The notes beneath the pieces are model-generated. The model did no database searches. It had not been told where the DNA came from and worked only from the letters and a program-made list of their open reading frames with translations. A program made the position numbers and the translations under genes. A stretch of DNA of 64,000 nt. Source: Coptis chinensis (Eukaryota; Streptophyta; Magnoliopsida; Ranunculales; Ranunculaceae). The stretch lies in contig CM027385.1 in NCBI GenBank assembly GCA_015680905.1, forward strand, positions 23,256,501-23,320,500, in the 5' to 3' direction. Positions 45,071 to 56,351 of the stretch are shown here, one piece after another (the first letter of the stretch is position 1; each line of letters starts with the position of its first letter).

Positions 45071-48000
45071 GATACCGAAATAGAAACTGAAGAGCCTACC
45101 ACTGTAGAGGTACTAGTTAAACCACAACCTAAAAAACAAAAAGCCAAGGTTACACATCAAGTCGAGCCATACGCTAAATATAGAGCCAAAACCATCGTTC
45201 CTCGAAAATTAGCCATGCTAACCAGGGATACAAACTTTGAGGAGATTAGGAACGTTTTCAAAAATCTAACGATAAACCTTCCTTTTCTCGAAGCTATTAA
45301 AAAGCTACCTAATCACGCTAAGTTTCTTAAAGAGTTGTGCACTACTAGGCGTAAGACCAACATACCTAAAGACACCTTTCTAACTGAACAGTTCCCAACT
45401 TTATCAAAAAATAATGGAATTGTTATGTACAAGGACCCTGGTCGTCTTACTGTAAAATGCACCTTAGGAGAATCCCACACGACGACCGCTTTATTAGACC
45501 TGGGGGCGAGTGTTAACTTACTCCCGTTTTATTTGTATAAACAAATAGGTCTACAAGAAATGCAAACTACAAAAATGACGTTGCAGTTAGCGGACAGGTC
45601 TATAAAATATCCTAAGGGTGTAGTGGAAAACGTGCTTGTTAAGGTTTAGGATTTCTACTATCCTGCAGATTTTGTTATCCTCGATACAGAAGTCGCTAAC
45701 AACTCTGTACCGATCATCCTAGGGCGTCCCTTCTTGGCAACTGCCAACGCGCTTATAAATTGCCGCAATGGTAAGATGTCTTTATCTTTTGGCCATCTTT
45801 CTGTTGAGGTAAATGTTTTTAAAATGATGAAATAGCTACCAGAATCGTCTATAGATGGGGAGGTTAGCATGATTGAGAGCTTAGTTCAAGATTATTTTAA
45901 CAACACGTTTCCCGAAAACCATATGTATAAATTCCTTTCTTTTGGAACTTTAGATTTTGTAAATGACTCCTACTTAGAGGAAGTCAACACCATCCTTGAG
46001 TCCACACTGATTGTAGACCCTTCGGTTGCTCCTTATATTGAGTATGAAGACTTGCTACCTAAGCAAGTATTCATTACGCAAGATGAGGACCCTGACGAAA
46101 CATCTATTGACTTTCCTTCCACCGCGGTGCTTAAACCTCTTCCCCCGGAGTTAAAATATATTCAACTTGATCCGGATGGTAGTCATCCGGTAATTATATC
46201 TTCTCTGTTATCTAAGGATGAAGTGACACGTTTAATCAGGGTGATTAGGGAACATAGGTCTGCGATTGGTTGGTCCCTATCCGACATTAAGGGAATTGAC
46301 CCTAATGTTTGCACTCATCGTATCCATTTGGAGGATAACGCGAAGACTTCTCGCGAACCTCAGCGTCGTTTGAACCCTGCCATGAAAGAGGTGGTTAGGT
46401 AAGAAGTCTTACGATTACTCGATGCGGGTATCATATACCCAATCTCTGATAGCGAATGGGTAAGCCCCATTCATGTAGTTCCTAAGAAATCAGGAGTTAC
46501 CATGGTATGTAACGGAAAGGGTGACTATGTTGTCACACAAGGTCCTATGAAATGGAGAATCTGTATTAATTATAGACGTTTAAATGCTATGACACGAAAG
46601 GATCACTTTCCTTTACCTTTTATAGATCAGATGCTCGAACGCCTAGCTGGTCATGCTTTTTATTGTTTTCTGGATGGCTACTCAGGCTATTTTCAGATTA
46701 TTATTGATATTGATGACCAAGAAAAGACTACCTTCACATGTCCCTTTGGAACGTATGCCTATAAACGAATGCCTTTTGGCCTTTGTAATGCTCCCCGGTA
46801 CCTTCCAAATGGATGTATGCTTCATATATTTAGTGACATGGTAGAGCGCTTTATGGAAGTTTTCATGGATGATTTTTCTATCTATGGAGACTCCTTCACA
46901 GACTGCTTGTCTAACCTGTCTAAGGTTTTGACACGGTGCGAAGAAAAGAGCCTAATTTTAAACTGGGAAAAGTGTCATTTCATGGTGAAAAAGGGCATAG
47001 TACTAGGTCACATTGTATCTAGTGATGGCATCGAAGTAGATAAGGCCAAACTAGATAAGATAGCGACTCTACCTAAACCACGGACTGTCCGTGATATTAG
47101 AGCCTTTCTAGGCCATGCAGGTTTTTATAGGCGTTTTATTAAAGATTTCTCGAAAATAGCTAGGCCTTTAACTAATCTGCTTTTGAAGGATGCAATCTTT
47201 GATTTTAATTTTAACTATAAGCAGGCTTTTGAAACTTTAAAAGCCGCCCTAACCTCTGCACCAATTATATAGCCTCCCGATTGGTCTAAACCTTTCGAAC
47301 TCATGTGTGATGCTAGTGATTATGCAGTTGGTGCTGTCTTGGGACAGAAACTAGATAATAAGTCCACTGTTATTTATTATGCTAGTAAAACCTTAAACGA
47401 TGCTCAACGGAATTATACAACTACTGAAAAAGAATTCTTAGCTGTCATTTATGCTTTAGATAAGTTTCGTTCTTATTTGGTTGGTTCTGAAACTTTAGTT
47501 TACACGGACCATGCAACCCTTAGGTACCTTCTTGCAAAGAAGGATGCTAAGCAGAGATTAATCCGATGGATCCTTCTCCTGCAAGAGTTCACATTAGAAA
47601 TAAAGGACAAAAGAGGGGTCAAAAACGTAGTTGCCGACCACTTATCTAGACTTACAAAAACGCGATAATAGTGATTACGAGTCCATACCGGACTCTTTTT
47701 CCCGATGTGCATCTCAGATGCTATTTTTTCAAAGCACCATGGTATCTTGACATTGTAAATTATTTAGCGGCTGATGTTATGCCTTATAATTGGTCAAGAA
47801 ATGAACGTAAAGAAGTTCTTGGCCGAAGTTAAGTTATACTACCGGGATGAGCCCTACCTTTTTAAGTATTGTGCGGATCAGATTATTCGCCGTTGCATTC
47901 CCGGTGGAAATATAATGAAGTTCTATCGTTCGCCATGACAAAGAGTGTGGTGGCCATTTTAGTGGAATGAAAACAGCCGCTAAAGTTCTTCAATGTGGAT

Positions 48001-49031
48001 TTTATTGGCCTACCCTTTTTAAGGATGCCCAAGTGCATTGCAAGACGTGTATTCGTTGCCAACAACTTGGGCGAATCACGAAGCGTAATATGATGCCATT
48101 AAATCCAATCTTGATAGTAGAAATTTTTGACGTTTGAGGCATTGATTTCATGGGTCCCTTCCCTGTTTTCCATGGTTTCATTTATATTCTAGTTGCCGTG
48201 GACTACGTGTCTAAATGGATAGAGGTCATGGCTTGCCGTAGCAATGACCATAAGACAGTGTTATTTTTTATTAAGGAGTATATTTTCTGTCGTTTTGGCA
48301 TTCCTAAAGCCATCATTAGTGATGGTGGAACACATTTTTGCAACAGAGTTGTTGCATCCCTAGTGAAAAAGTATGGAGTTACACACAAAGTAGCAACTCT
48401 TTATCATCCGCAAACTAGCGGACAAGTAGAGGTTTCTAATAGGGAAATCAAAAAGATTTTAGAAACAACTGTAAATCCCAATAGGAAAGACTGGTCGAAG
48501 CGTCTATCGGATGCCTTATGGGCGTATAGAACTGCTTTCAAAACTCCTATAGGTATATCTCCCTTTAGACTTGTATTCGGGAAACCTTGTCATTTGCCTG
48601 TTGAATTAGAGCACCGTGCTCTGTGGGCTATAAAAAGCCTTAACTTCAATATTGATGAGGCAGGTGTCAAACGCAAGTTGCAATTGAATGAGCTTGAGGA
48701 AATCCGTAGCGATTCTTACGATCTCGCGAAAGATTATAAAGCTAACATGAAACGTGTTCATGATAAGTAAATCTTGAGCAAAGAGTTTGTGGTCAGTCAA
48801 AAGGTCTTTCTTTACAACTCCCGTCTACATATTTTCCCAGGGAAACTAAAAACCCGTTGGTCTGGTCCTTTTCTGGTTACTGAAGTCACCCTTTACGGGG
48901 CAATCACCTTGGTAAATCCCAAGGACAACAATATCTTTCAAGTTAATGGTCAACGTTTAAAACATTTTCATGAACTTCTGTCCCCTGATGTAGAGGAAGT
49001 CCTTTTACAGGACCCTGTCTATGAGGACTGA
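45071..49031 (+). pseudogene. pol: Protease, RT, RNase H and integrase (pol) of element E (fossil)
   Basis: Protease (about 45215-45850) has active-site block ALLDLGASVNLLPF and the ILGRPFLATANAL block. RT (about 46100-47200) has HVVPKKSG, RICINYRRLNAMT, FCLDGYSGYFQI, MPFGLCNAP and the catalytic FMDDFSIYG box, then LGHIVSSDGIEVDKAK, which is Athila-typical. RNase H (about 47303-47668) has [27 protein letters not shown] and [11 protein letters not shown]. Integrase (about 47850-49031) has the CHCKTCIRCQQLG finger and the D-D-E order in [18 protein letters not shown] and GQVEVSNRE. It ends with a C-terminal domain (FPGKLKTRWSGPF). Broken in about seven places. Confidence 0.92.
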
Positions 49032-50090
49032 CCTTTGTCATTTGGTGTACTTCCTTTCACTTCCATATAGTGGTAAGTGCACCATTCAGGTAACCGGGCC
49101 CTCCCTATGGAGTGTGTGGCTGTAAGTATCGGATCCTAAGTCCACGTTTCACATAATTCACGTTTTCCACTTTTGCATATTTTCTCGGTTTTTGAGTCAT
49201 CTTCCTCTATGGGGTGAATTATGTATTTATTGTTTTTCTTTTTTCTTATAATAAACTAATAAAAAAAAATTTAAAAAATAAAAATAAAAATTCTAAAATC
49301 ATAGAAATAGCAATCCAACAAGTCTTGGGAATCTGACTTTAAACGACCCACGTTTAAAACAAATTTTATGTTTAAAAATTTGTTTGGGGGTGGGCAGTCG
49401 ATCTTTCCATCCGGATTGCTCGAACATTCCATTGTGTTGCTTAGGCCCGTTAGTCGTAGTTCATTCGGGTTGACGTTATCTATAACGTAGATTCCCTTCG
49501 TTCGCATAACTTATGTCACTCACGCACTTCGAGGCATTTTCCACCTTCTTATACGTCACCCATGGTTGGAATTGAGTGTTTTACGGATCATTGGATTGGA
49601 AATTTTCTATTGATCATTTCCATAACTCATTCGCCAAAATTGGACCAGTAACGAAGCGGCAAATTGAATTTGAAATTGCGCGAAATATCGGAAAAGTTCG
49701 GAATTAGAATTGGGCTTGGGCCCAAACCGCACGCACGTCTGTGCGTTACCTTCCTTCCCAAAAACGCAAAGTTTGTTTCCTTTTCCAATCTCGCCGGTTA
49801 CCAAAGTTTAAAACAAAACTTAAACACCAAAAAATAAAAAAAAAATAATAATAATAAAAAAAAACCTAACTACACCCACGCCAAGCATTTAAATCAATCT
49901 GAAATCTTCTCCAAACCATTACCACCACCAACCCCAACAATTGTAAAACTCCAAAACCACCAAAAATCTAGAAATTTAGAGCTGCTGCGCCACTGACGCG
50001 CCACCACCATCGGTTCTTTTTAGTAAAGTTGTCTAAAATCGCATCCCCACACTCCATTATACAAACCCGTAGATTGTTTCAATATTTCCC
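49032..50090 (+). other. Spacer between pol and ORF2 of E
   Basis: No gene. It contains an A-rich run (about 49258-49295), then AAACGACCCACGTTTAAAAC and a polypurine tract GTTTGGGGGTGGG (49382-49394), shared with B and D. Sequence after it (CCATTGGATTGGAAATT, CCAGTAACGAAGCGG) aligns with B near 7330-7420, so the spacer is conserved. Confidence 0.6.
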
Positions 50091-51254
50091 ATGGTTATTT
50101 TAAGACATCGGATTTTGCCGGAGCACGCATTTGCTGCCGACTGCTTCGCGCCATTTTACGACGCGGAGATGATTAGGAGAAATTGGAATGGACTCTGGTA
50201 CTCGACTGAGGAGTTCTACCACTTTGATTTGGTAGAACAATTTTATAAGAAGCGAGAATTGGAGGGGGATAGGATTTTCATTAAGGTAGCAGGAACGAGG
50301 AGGGAAGTAACGAGACAGTTGTTAGCTGAGTTGTTAGGCATTACGCCTGAAAGCAACCTAGAAACGACCATTCAAGAATCCCAGTATAGTGGAGTTCCTG
50401 CTTTGATGAAAGATACTGTCGTGGAGGGTGAATACAATATGAGTTCTCATTGCGTCCATCAGGCAACCCTGAGAACCAATCAACTGGCTGTAGCTCAGTG
50501 GATTGGTAGGAACGTCCTCGAGAAAGAAAAAGTCAGCGACATCGGTCTATAATGTCTACACCTTCTCTGGATTTTGCAAATGAATAAGTATAATTTATGC
50601 ATCCTCGATTTAATTTTTAAGGTGATTAGAGGAGTGGGAAAGAGCATTGCGCCTCTTCCCGTATTGATCACTAAGATCATGCTCTCATTTAGAGCTGTCG
50701 CAATATCCGCTCCTATTAAGATCAAATTGCATTCTAATGCAAGTATTTATACGGATTGCATCCAAGAGACTTGGCCGTTGTCTGAAGGAAATATAGTTGA
50801 GTTGGCGGATGAAATGGAAGATATGACATGTCTGGATGAAAATGCATTAGATAGTTGTAATTCTAATTTAGAACGCATGCAAGTGTTGCAAACTGGCTTG
50901 CGTTGCGTTTATGGTATTTGTGAAGATATCCTAGATAGACAGATTGTAGTTTGAAATAAACAAACGAACCTTCAGACGAGAGTTGAAATGCTCGAAAGGG
51001 GTCAGGAAGATATCTTGTCTAACATGGAGACTATCCACCAGCATCACCAAGCCCAGTATGCAGTAATCAGGACTGAGATGGAAGCACAACGCTTGTTCCG
51101 AATAGAGATGCTACAACGCATGCCACCCTTAGAGGATTCTGTTTCAGCCGAGTCTGAGAGGCATGAGCGTCGTCGCCAAAGGACAGATGGCTCAAGCCAT
51201 TCTTCATCCCAGGACCAATCTCTATCTCAGGGTCCATCTTCATCACATGGCTAG
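50091..51254 (+). pseudogene. ORF2 of element E (fossil)
   Basis: Closely matches ORF2 of B. It carries RHRILPEHAFAADCFAPFYD, EMIRRNWNGLWYSTEEFYHF, LVEQFYKKRELEGDRIFIKV, GTRREVTRQLLAELLGITP and SSHCVHQATLRTNQLAVAQW, then a coiled-coil C-terminus (METIHQHHQAQYAV, EMEAQRLFRIEML) and an Arg/Ser-rich tail. The N-terminal half follows the 'putative plant transposon protein' layout. Historically this position is called env-like. There is no signal peptide, cleavage site or transmembrane anchor visible. Broken in about two places. Confidence 0.75.
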
Positions 51255-51443
51255 GTGTTCACCATAAGTTTGTGTTCGCTGCTATTTCATTGTTTTTATT
51301 GTTTTATTAGTTGGATTTTAATTAAGTTGTTAAATTTAAATATTAATGTGTTTGTTTTATGTTGTTTGGATTTAAATTTTTTAATATAATTGGTTATTTT
51401 CGAATTGTGCGTATTTTTATCATTAATCCCACCTTCTCGAATT

Positions 51444-51456
51444 GTTTGGGGGTGGT
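51444..51456 (+). other. Polypurine tract between ORF2 and ORF3 of E
   Basis: GTTTGGGGGTGGT, same as the terminal tract (54863-54874) and the tracts at this place in B and D. Confidence 0.65.
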
Positions 51457-51746
51457 AATATTTATACCGAGCATAATTTGTTATATGATCATCTTTTGTA
51501 AAGTCGTCTTGGAGTAAAGGTTGAGAATTTGGCCGATATCGGCATATCTATGATTATGTGTGGTGGTAGCATGAAATCTAGGAGAGTTTAGAAGTTACTA
51601 TTCTAAATCCAATATAAAAGATACCAGGGTTGTTATAAATTCAAAAATATGGTTTGTTTCCGTTTTCGGGTTTGGAAATTTTCTATTTTCGGAAATTGCC
51701 TTAAACAATTTGGCAACTTGCCGATTCGTTTTGGAAGCTCAAAACC

Positions 51747-51755
51747 TATTTAAAC
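51747..51755 (+). promoter_or_regulatory. TATA-like site upstream of ORF3 in E
   Basis: TATTTAAAC followed by TTCCTTCATTCTACACTCAC and a CT-rich stretch, at the same place as TATATAAAC in D and CTATAAAAAC in B. The upstream block GTTTCCGTTTTCGG and GGAAATTGCCTTAAA is also conserved in all three. Confidence 0.4.
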
Positions 51756-51864
51756 TTCCTTCATTCTACACTCACAACCCACACTACACCCCCATCATCT
51801 CTCACCTTTCACTCCAAGCTTTTCCTTTTTTTTCCTTGTAAATTTCTGTTTCAAAGACTTACGA

Positions 51865-52085
51865 AATTGCGCCCTCGATAAAAGCACCTAGCACCTAGAC
51901 AATCGCCGAATTTTACTCGAGCTTACCTGCGCCAAAGTTGAATCACTTCGCACCCAAACACTGTAAATCCAAAAACATCAGAGCGCACTTGCACCCAAGT
52001 TGAGCGACTTCAAACACTTGTAAAATCCAAAAAACACCCGAAAGCTGCCCATGTACATGTGGAGTGCACTGCGCCCTGCCCTCCG
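51865..52085 (+). repeat. GAGCGC-type array before ORF3 of E
   Basis: Degenerate words (GAGCTTACCTGCGCC, AGAGCGCACTTGCACCC, GGAGTGCACTGCGCCC) with AACACTGTAAATCCAAAAA spacers. More decayed than in D but in the same position. Confidence 0.5.
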
Positions 52086-52156
52086 TAAATAAGAAAATTT
52101 CCAATTTTCTGAGGGTTGTTCCAGGATTTTTGGAGCTGTTCAAAAGAGTAGTTGAG

Positions 52157-53072
52157 ATGACATCTCCTATAGTCATACCTGAACAGTCTTTCGAAGACGT
52201 GTTGGGAACCGAGACCTATGGACATTGGTTCCGAAACAGGATCCTGAAGTTAGGATGGCGCCATCTACTGGTAAGTGATGACGATTCATATTCAAAGACA
52301 CTTCTTGCTTATTTCTCTACCACCACATTAGATTCTATTGTAATCGGGATGGAGAATAAGAATTCTCCGTCGTGAGTCGATGACCGCGACACTAGAATTC
52401 AATAAACATGTGGTAGCTTTAGTTTCGGGATTACCAATACCTGATCCTGTTCACACATGGGGATATATGACCGATAATGCATACCTTTATGATTATACAT
52501 ATTTCCATGAGTATTATGGGGGAGGGATATTTCGAGTAATAGACCAGGGGCGATATAGCATTGCCCTTGGTAGCCTGTCCCTAAACGTAGGCACCACCAT
52601 GTTATTCATCCTGATGAATATTTTGGGGGAATGGTAGTTCACTTCTGGAAACAGTACTGCTGGTGACATTTTTCTCGCTTTAGTTGAGGGACGTCGCCGA
52701 TATGACATTCCCCGGGTTTTAGTCGCTAGTCTTAAAAGAGCCCAAAGCATGAGGCGTAAGTATCTTCTGATGCCTGTTTTGGTAAGCCGCATCATGCGTT
52801 GTTGTTTACCTGTATTCTGTGCACAATTCACAGATTGGAAAAAGGTTAAAGTCATGAGACCCACCAATTGGGTGGTTCGCTCATTGCAAATTATAACTTT
52901 GCCGGGATGGCAGGTGTAGCCTCATTTGGTCGCCCCGTACATCCCATCAGACATAATAACACTAAACAGGTTAGCATTAGTAGATGATAAATGGCGGCAA
53001 GCTTGGCAAGTTATAATGGCCTGGCAGGATGCGAAGGAACCTCATCTCTTTAATGAGGAGGAGGATGCTTAA
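52157..53072 (+). pseudogene. ORF3 of element E (fossil)
   Basis: Starts MTSPIVIPEQSFEDVLGT, then WFRNRILKLGWRHLLV, DDDSYSKTLLAYF, WGYMTDNAYLYDYTYFHEYY and, near the end, DDKWRQAWQVIMAWQDAKEP and an acidic NEEEDA terminus. The N-terminal order matches that of ORF2 (P-E-x-[AS]-F, R-x-x-W, YS-x-x-L, F/Y), suggesting paralogy. Equivalent to ORF3 of B and D. Function unknown; an envelope role is not supported by visible features. Broken in a few places. Confidence 0.7.
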
Positions 53073-53084
53073 GCGGGAGATAAG

Positions 53085-53227
53085 GTAAGTTTTTAAGTTT
53101 CAGTTAGTGTCTGCTTATGTCCAAAGCAATTTAATTCTGTTAACCCCATAATGGGTGGAACTCTTATAGAGTTACGTCAGTTTTTTTTTTATTTCCTATA
53201 TTAGTATGTTCTAACCTTGTTTTGCAG
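53085..53227 (+). other. Intron-like interval after ORF3 in E
   Basis: AAG|GTAAGT donor and TTGTTTTGCAG|ATG acceptor, 143 bases, conserved with D (39688-39824). The donor lies 12 bases after the ORF3 stop. Confidence 0.5.
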
Positions 53228-54840
53228 ATGTTCCAGAATTTCACGCGTTTCCATGGTATTTTTCTACCCTCTTTATATAAATGCTTTGAGGACAAAGCAT
53301 GCTTCTTGTTTGGGGGCATAGAAACACGGTAATTAAGGCATCCGTTAGGATATAGATATGTATAATATGCATTTGTTTTCAAGTTAAAAATTTCAAAAAT
53401 ATAAATAAATAAGTTTATGCTATACACTTCGGAATATTAGTATTGTTTTCTTTCTCTATGCTCTTAACAATCTAGAAGTCTCACTTAGCTTTTGCATCAG
53501 AATAATTGTTAGAAACTTAGGTTAATATATAGGTAATAATCTTTGCATCTATCTATAAATATATTACATGAATATCTATGATGGTTAGCAGTAAGTTTCT
53601 GAAATCTAGGCTAGAGTACTTATTCTACAAATCCTATGAGAATATAGCCTAAAGCCTTATATGAGCGAAACATTTGAGAAATGACACAAAGGAGAAGTAA
53701 AATCCGGATAGAGAAATCACACGTCCACTTGCTTGATCACTATGCCATATCCTAAGCGAGAATTTAGGCCCTCTTTGGATCAATATAGCTAGAAATTAAA
53801 ACCTATGAATTATTTTCCGCTAGTCGCCCCTCTGAGCCTTTCTTTAGCCTTCCATAAACCACAATTCCTTTACCCTGTTACAAAAACAAAACAAAATAAA
53901 AAATTCAACTTACCCAATCTAGAATAAATCTGAGAATAGAATGAGTGAAGAAAGAAGAGGAGAAAAACCTGTGTAAACAAAAATTAGTTAGTTGCTTCGA
54001 AAAAAAAAAAAGTTTCCATCCAAGGAAAAGAAAAAAAATAGAAATAAATAAAAACTCCAAAAATAGAATAAAAGGGAGTCAAAAGCCAAAGAAAAGAAAA
54101 AGAAAAATATGGCTAAGGATGGAAACAAAGTATAGAAGCAAAAGAAAATAACAAGGTTTTCTCTAAGTTACTTAATATGAAGACTCTATTATCTCAAACT
54201 TGTCATTTTGAATATCCATTTCCTTCCTTCTTAAACCATCTCCTAATCCCCGGAACACCTAATAAAGACCTCTAGCTCAATTATGAATAGGTTAGTGTGA
54301 TAGTAAGTGGCAGATGTGTTTTGATCGACTCGCTTCCTTGTTTGTCATTGAGATTGTAAAGTAAAGTGTGCCCACTTGCGACACTAGAGTAGCTAAAACT
54401 TGAGCGAAAAATTAGAGTGGTTTTGTCTTGACATTTATGTGAGGACCTACTTAAGGACGCTTATTCGAAGTTTTCAGAAACGAACCTGCTAGGCATTTCA
54501 TAGTATTACTCATAGTATATATATTTATATCATAGATGATTGATTATTATGCATATATTAGTTTAGGTTTTTGACTTGGTTATTCTTATTCATTTGCTAG
54601 TGAGATGTATAGATAGTTGAGACATGAATGAGGAAACAATAGTTTTATTTCTTAGTCGTTGTAGTATAGATGAAGTTTGTGAGTACCTTCACTGGAAAAC
54701 TCTCACGAGGCTATAACTCGTCCATTAGGGAATTCCTAGTGGTTTAAGGCCTTGTTGCATATGGTCAATACAATCGCACTCAGCGAAACGAGAGTAGTTA
54801 GAACTCTATTTTTGGTCACTTATTCCAATTTCTCATATCT
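53228..54840 (+). other. 3' untranslated region of E
   Basis: No gene. A perfect hairpin ATGCTTTG-AGGA-CAAAGCAT (53281-53300) is followed by a polypurine tract GTTTGGGGGC (53308-53317). Long AT-rich DNA follows, collinear with D (39830-41360), including GATAGTAAGTGGCAGATGTG and GTTTGTGAGTACCTTCACTG, which are also found reversed in F. Confidence 0.75.
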
Positions 54841-54876
54841 GCTTGAGGACAAGAAAAATGCTGTTTGGGGGTGGTT
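54841..54876 (+). other. Terminal hairpin and polypurine tract of E
   Basis: GCTTG-AGGA-CAAG, then AAAAATGCT and GTTTGGGGGTGG directly before the 3' LTR. It primes plus-strand synthesis in LTR elements. The hairpin is shared with D and F. Confidence 0.8.
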
Positions 54877-56346
54877 TGATAAGAGCCCAAAACTGTAGTT
54901 TTAACCCTGAAACAGTCATACTTTTAGACCAATTATGTGAGTAATAATTAAGAATTAATACTGATTACGTGTTTTTATGCGTTTCAGGCTTCAAAGTATT
55001 ATGTGCAGAAATGTGCCACTTTGATGAGATAAAGGAGAAATGGTTGGTTGCTAAGGAGTTATGTGATTAAAGGCCAAGATTCAAGAAGACAAAGCCTTTC
55101 TAAAGCCCGGTCAAAGCTGAAAAGTCAAAGTCAACGCGGGCAGAAATAACACACAAAGTCAGCAGAACTTCTGAAGGCCGTATCTTTGCACTTAGACCTC
55201 GGAATTGGGTCTAACTTATATCAAAACGACCGGCTCGGAAATATCTTTAAAATAGTCCAAGCCTTGGCCCAATCAGAGTAGCAGAAGTGGATGAAAAGTC
55301 TGTCGAAGACAACTACAGCTGAAGAGGCCTTTTTGGACTGAAAGAATTGGGTTTTGGGCCTGATTCTCTGGCCCAAAACATGGCTCCAAGCCCATGCACG
55401 ATTTTTGGATCTGAAACATATAAAAACAAAAGATTAGCTCTTTGTTAATGGTAGCTAGTTAGACCTAAAACTATAGATAATTCTAGATCTAGTTTTCATT
55501 AAATAAAATTAAGTTTAGTTCATTTCAATTCTTGTTTTAGATTAATCTTTAGAATCATTGTTCTTCATTAGTTTGATAAATAAAATAGCTAGTTTGTCAA
55601 TTTTGATTTTGTCATTTCAATTTATAGATCTAATTTTAATTCTTGTTGAGTATCATTTCTGAGTTGTTAAATTAGATTGAAGTATTGTTAGTTAAATTAG
55701 TCAAGTTAGAATTTTGGTATGATGTTTAGTTATAATTCAATGAGAAATAATGGTTTGATGAATCAAGGCTAAAACCTCCATTAGAGGGGTTGATGAAGCC
55801 TTGATGAAAACTTAGTTGTATAGTGTAGAGTCGTTGTAGAGTCTATTCCATTCTAGAAGGTCGTGTTTCACCATGAGAATCGGTGGACGACCTCACATGC
55901 TAGTTATAATTTGCAGAAATGCCATGCTAATTAGGGATTAGAACGAGGAATTCTTACCGTAAGAACGTAAGAATTGGATTACAACAGTCTATGCTAGGTG
56001 ATTAAGTTGGATTCGAGGTGGATTCACTTCCCCTCTAATTCTTTATCTAGATTCACATTTAAGTATTCTGTAGCATTCCGTTATTCGTAACTTGTCAATT
56101 GAATCCACCCCGTAGTATAGAATTCTCCTCGTAAATCTCTCACTAGACTTAAGACCGATTAGTTAAGTAGGAAATCATTCCATGCTAAAGAGCTAGGAGT
56201 GGAACGAATTTGTTACTCCACTCTATTTCGATAGAATTGAGAGTAGAAAACTTGATAGCAATTAGTAAAAATTAAGTTTTAGTTTACTTACATTTTGAGT
56301 TTCATCGTTCATTTCGTAGCTAAACTTTATCTTTTTACGTTTATCA
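54877..56346 (+). repeat. 3' LTR of element E
   Basis: About 1,470 bp from TGATAAGAGCCCAAAACTG to ACGTTTATCA. Collinear with the 5' LTR. More differences are seen in the first 450 bp than in the rest. TATA box at 55419-55427. Confidence 0.95.
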
Positions 56347-56351
56347 ATATG
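56347..56351. repeat. Target-site duplication of E, right copy
   Basis: ATATG, matching 41361-41365; D sequence resumes here. Confidence 0.93.

Larger units (their letters stand above)
41366..56346 (+). mobile_element. Athila-type element E, both ends present (fossil)
   Basis: The most complete element, 14,981 bp. Order: 5' LTR (41366-42837), primer site (42840-42852), leader, gag (43365-45070), protease, RT, RNase H, integrase (to 49031), polypurine tract, ORF2 (50091-51254), polypurine tract, promoter-like site and GC array, ORF3 (52157-53072), intron-like interval, long 3' UTR with hairpins and polypurine tracts, 3' LTR (54877-56346). Perfect 5-bp target duplication. LTRs differ by roughly 4-5% by eye, unevenly, suggesting an insertion very roughly 1-3 million years old. 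Broken in about ten or more places, so not able to move by itself. Confidence 0.93.

Noticed and set aside
50091-53072. Calling ORF2/ORF3 envelope genes
   Set aside because: No signal peptide, cleavage site or membrane anchor is visible; both fit the plant transposon-protein layout instead.
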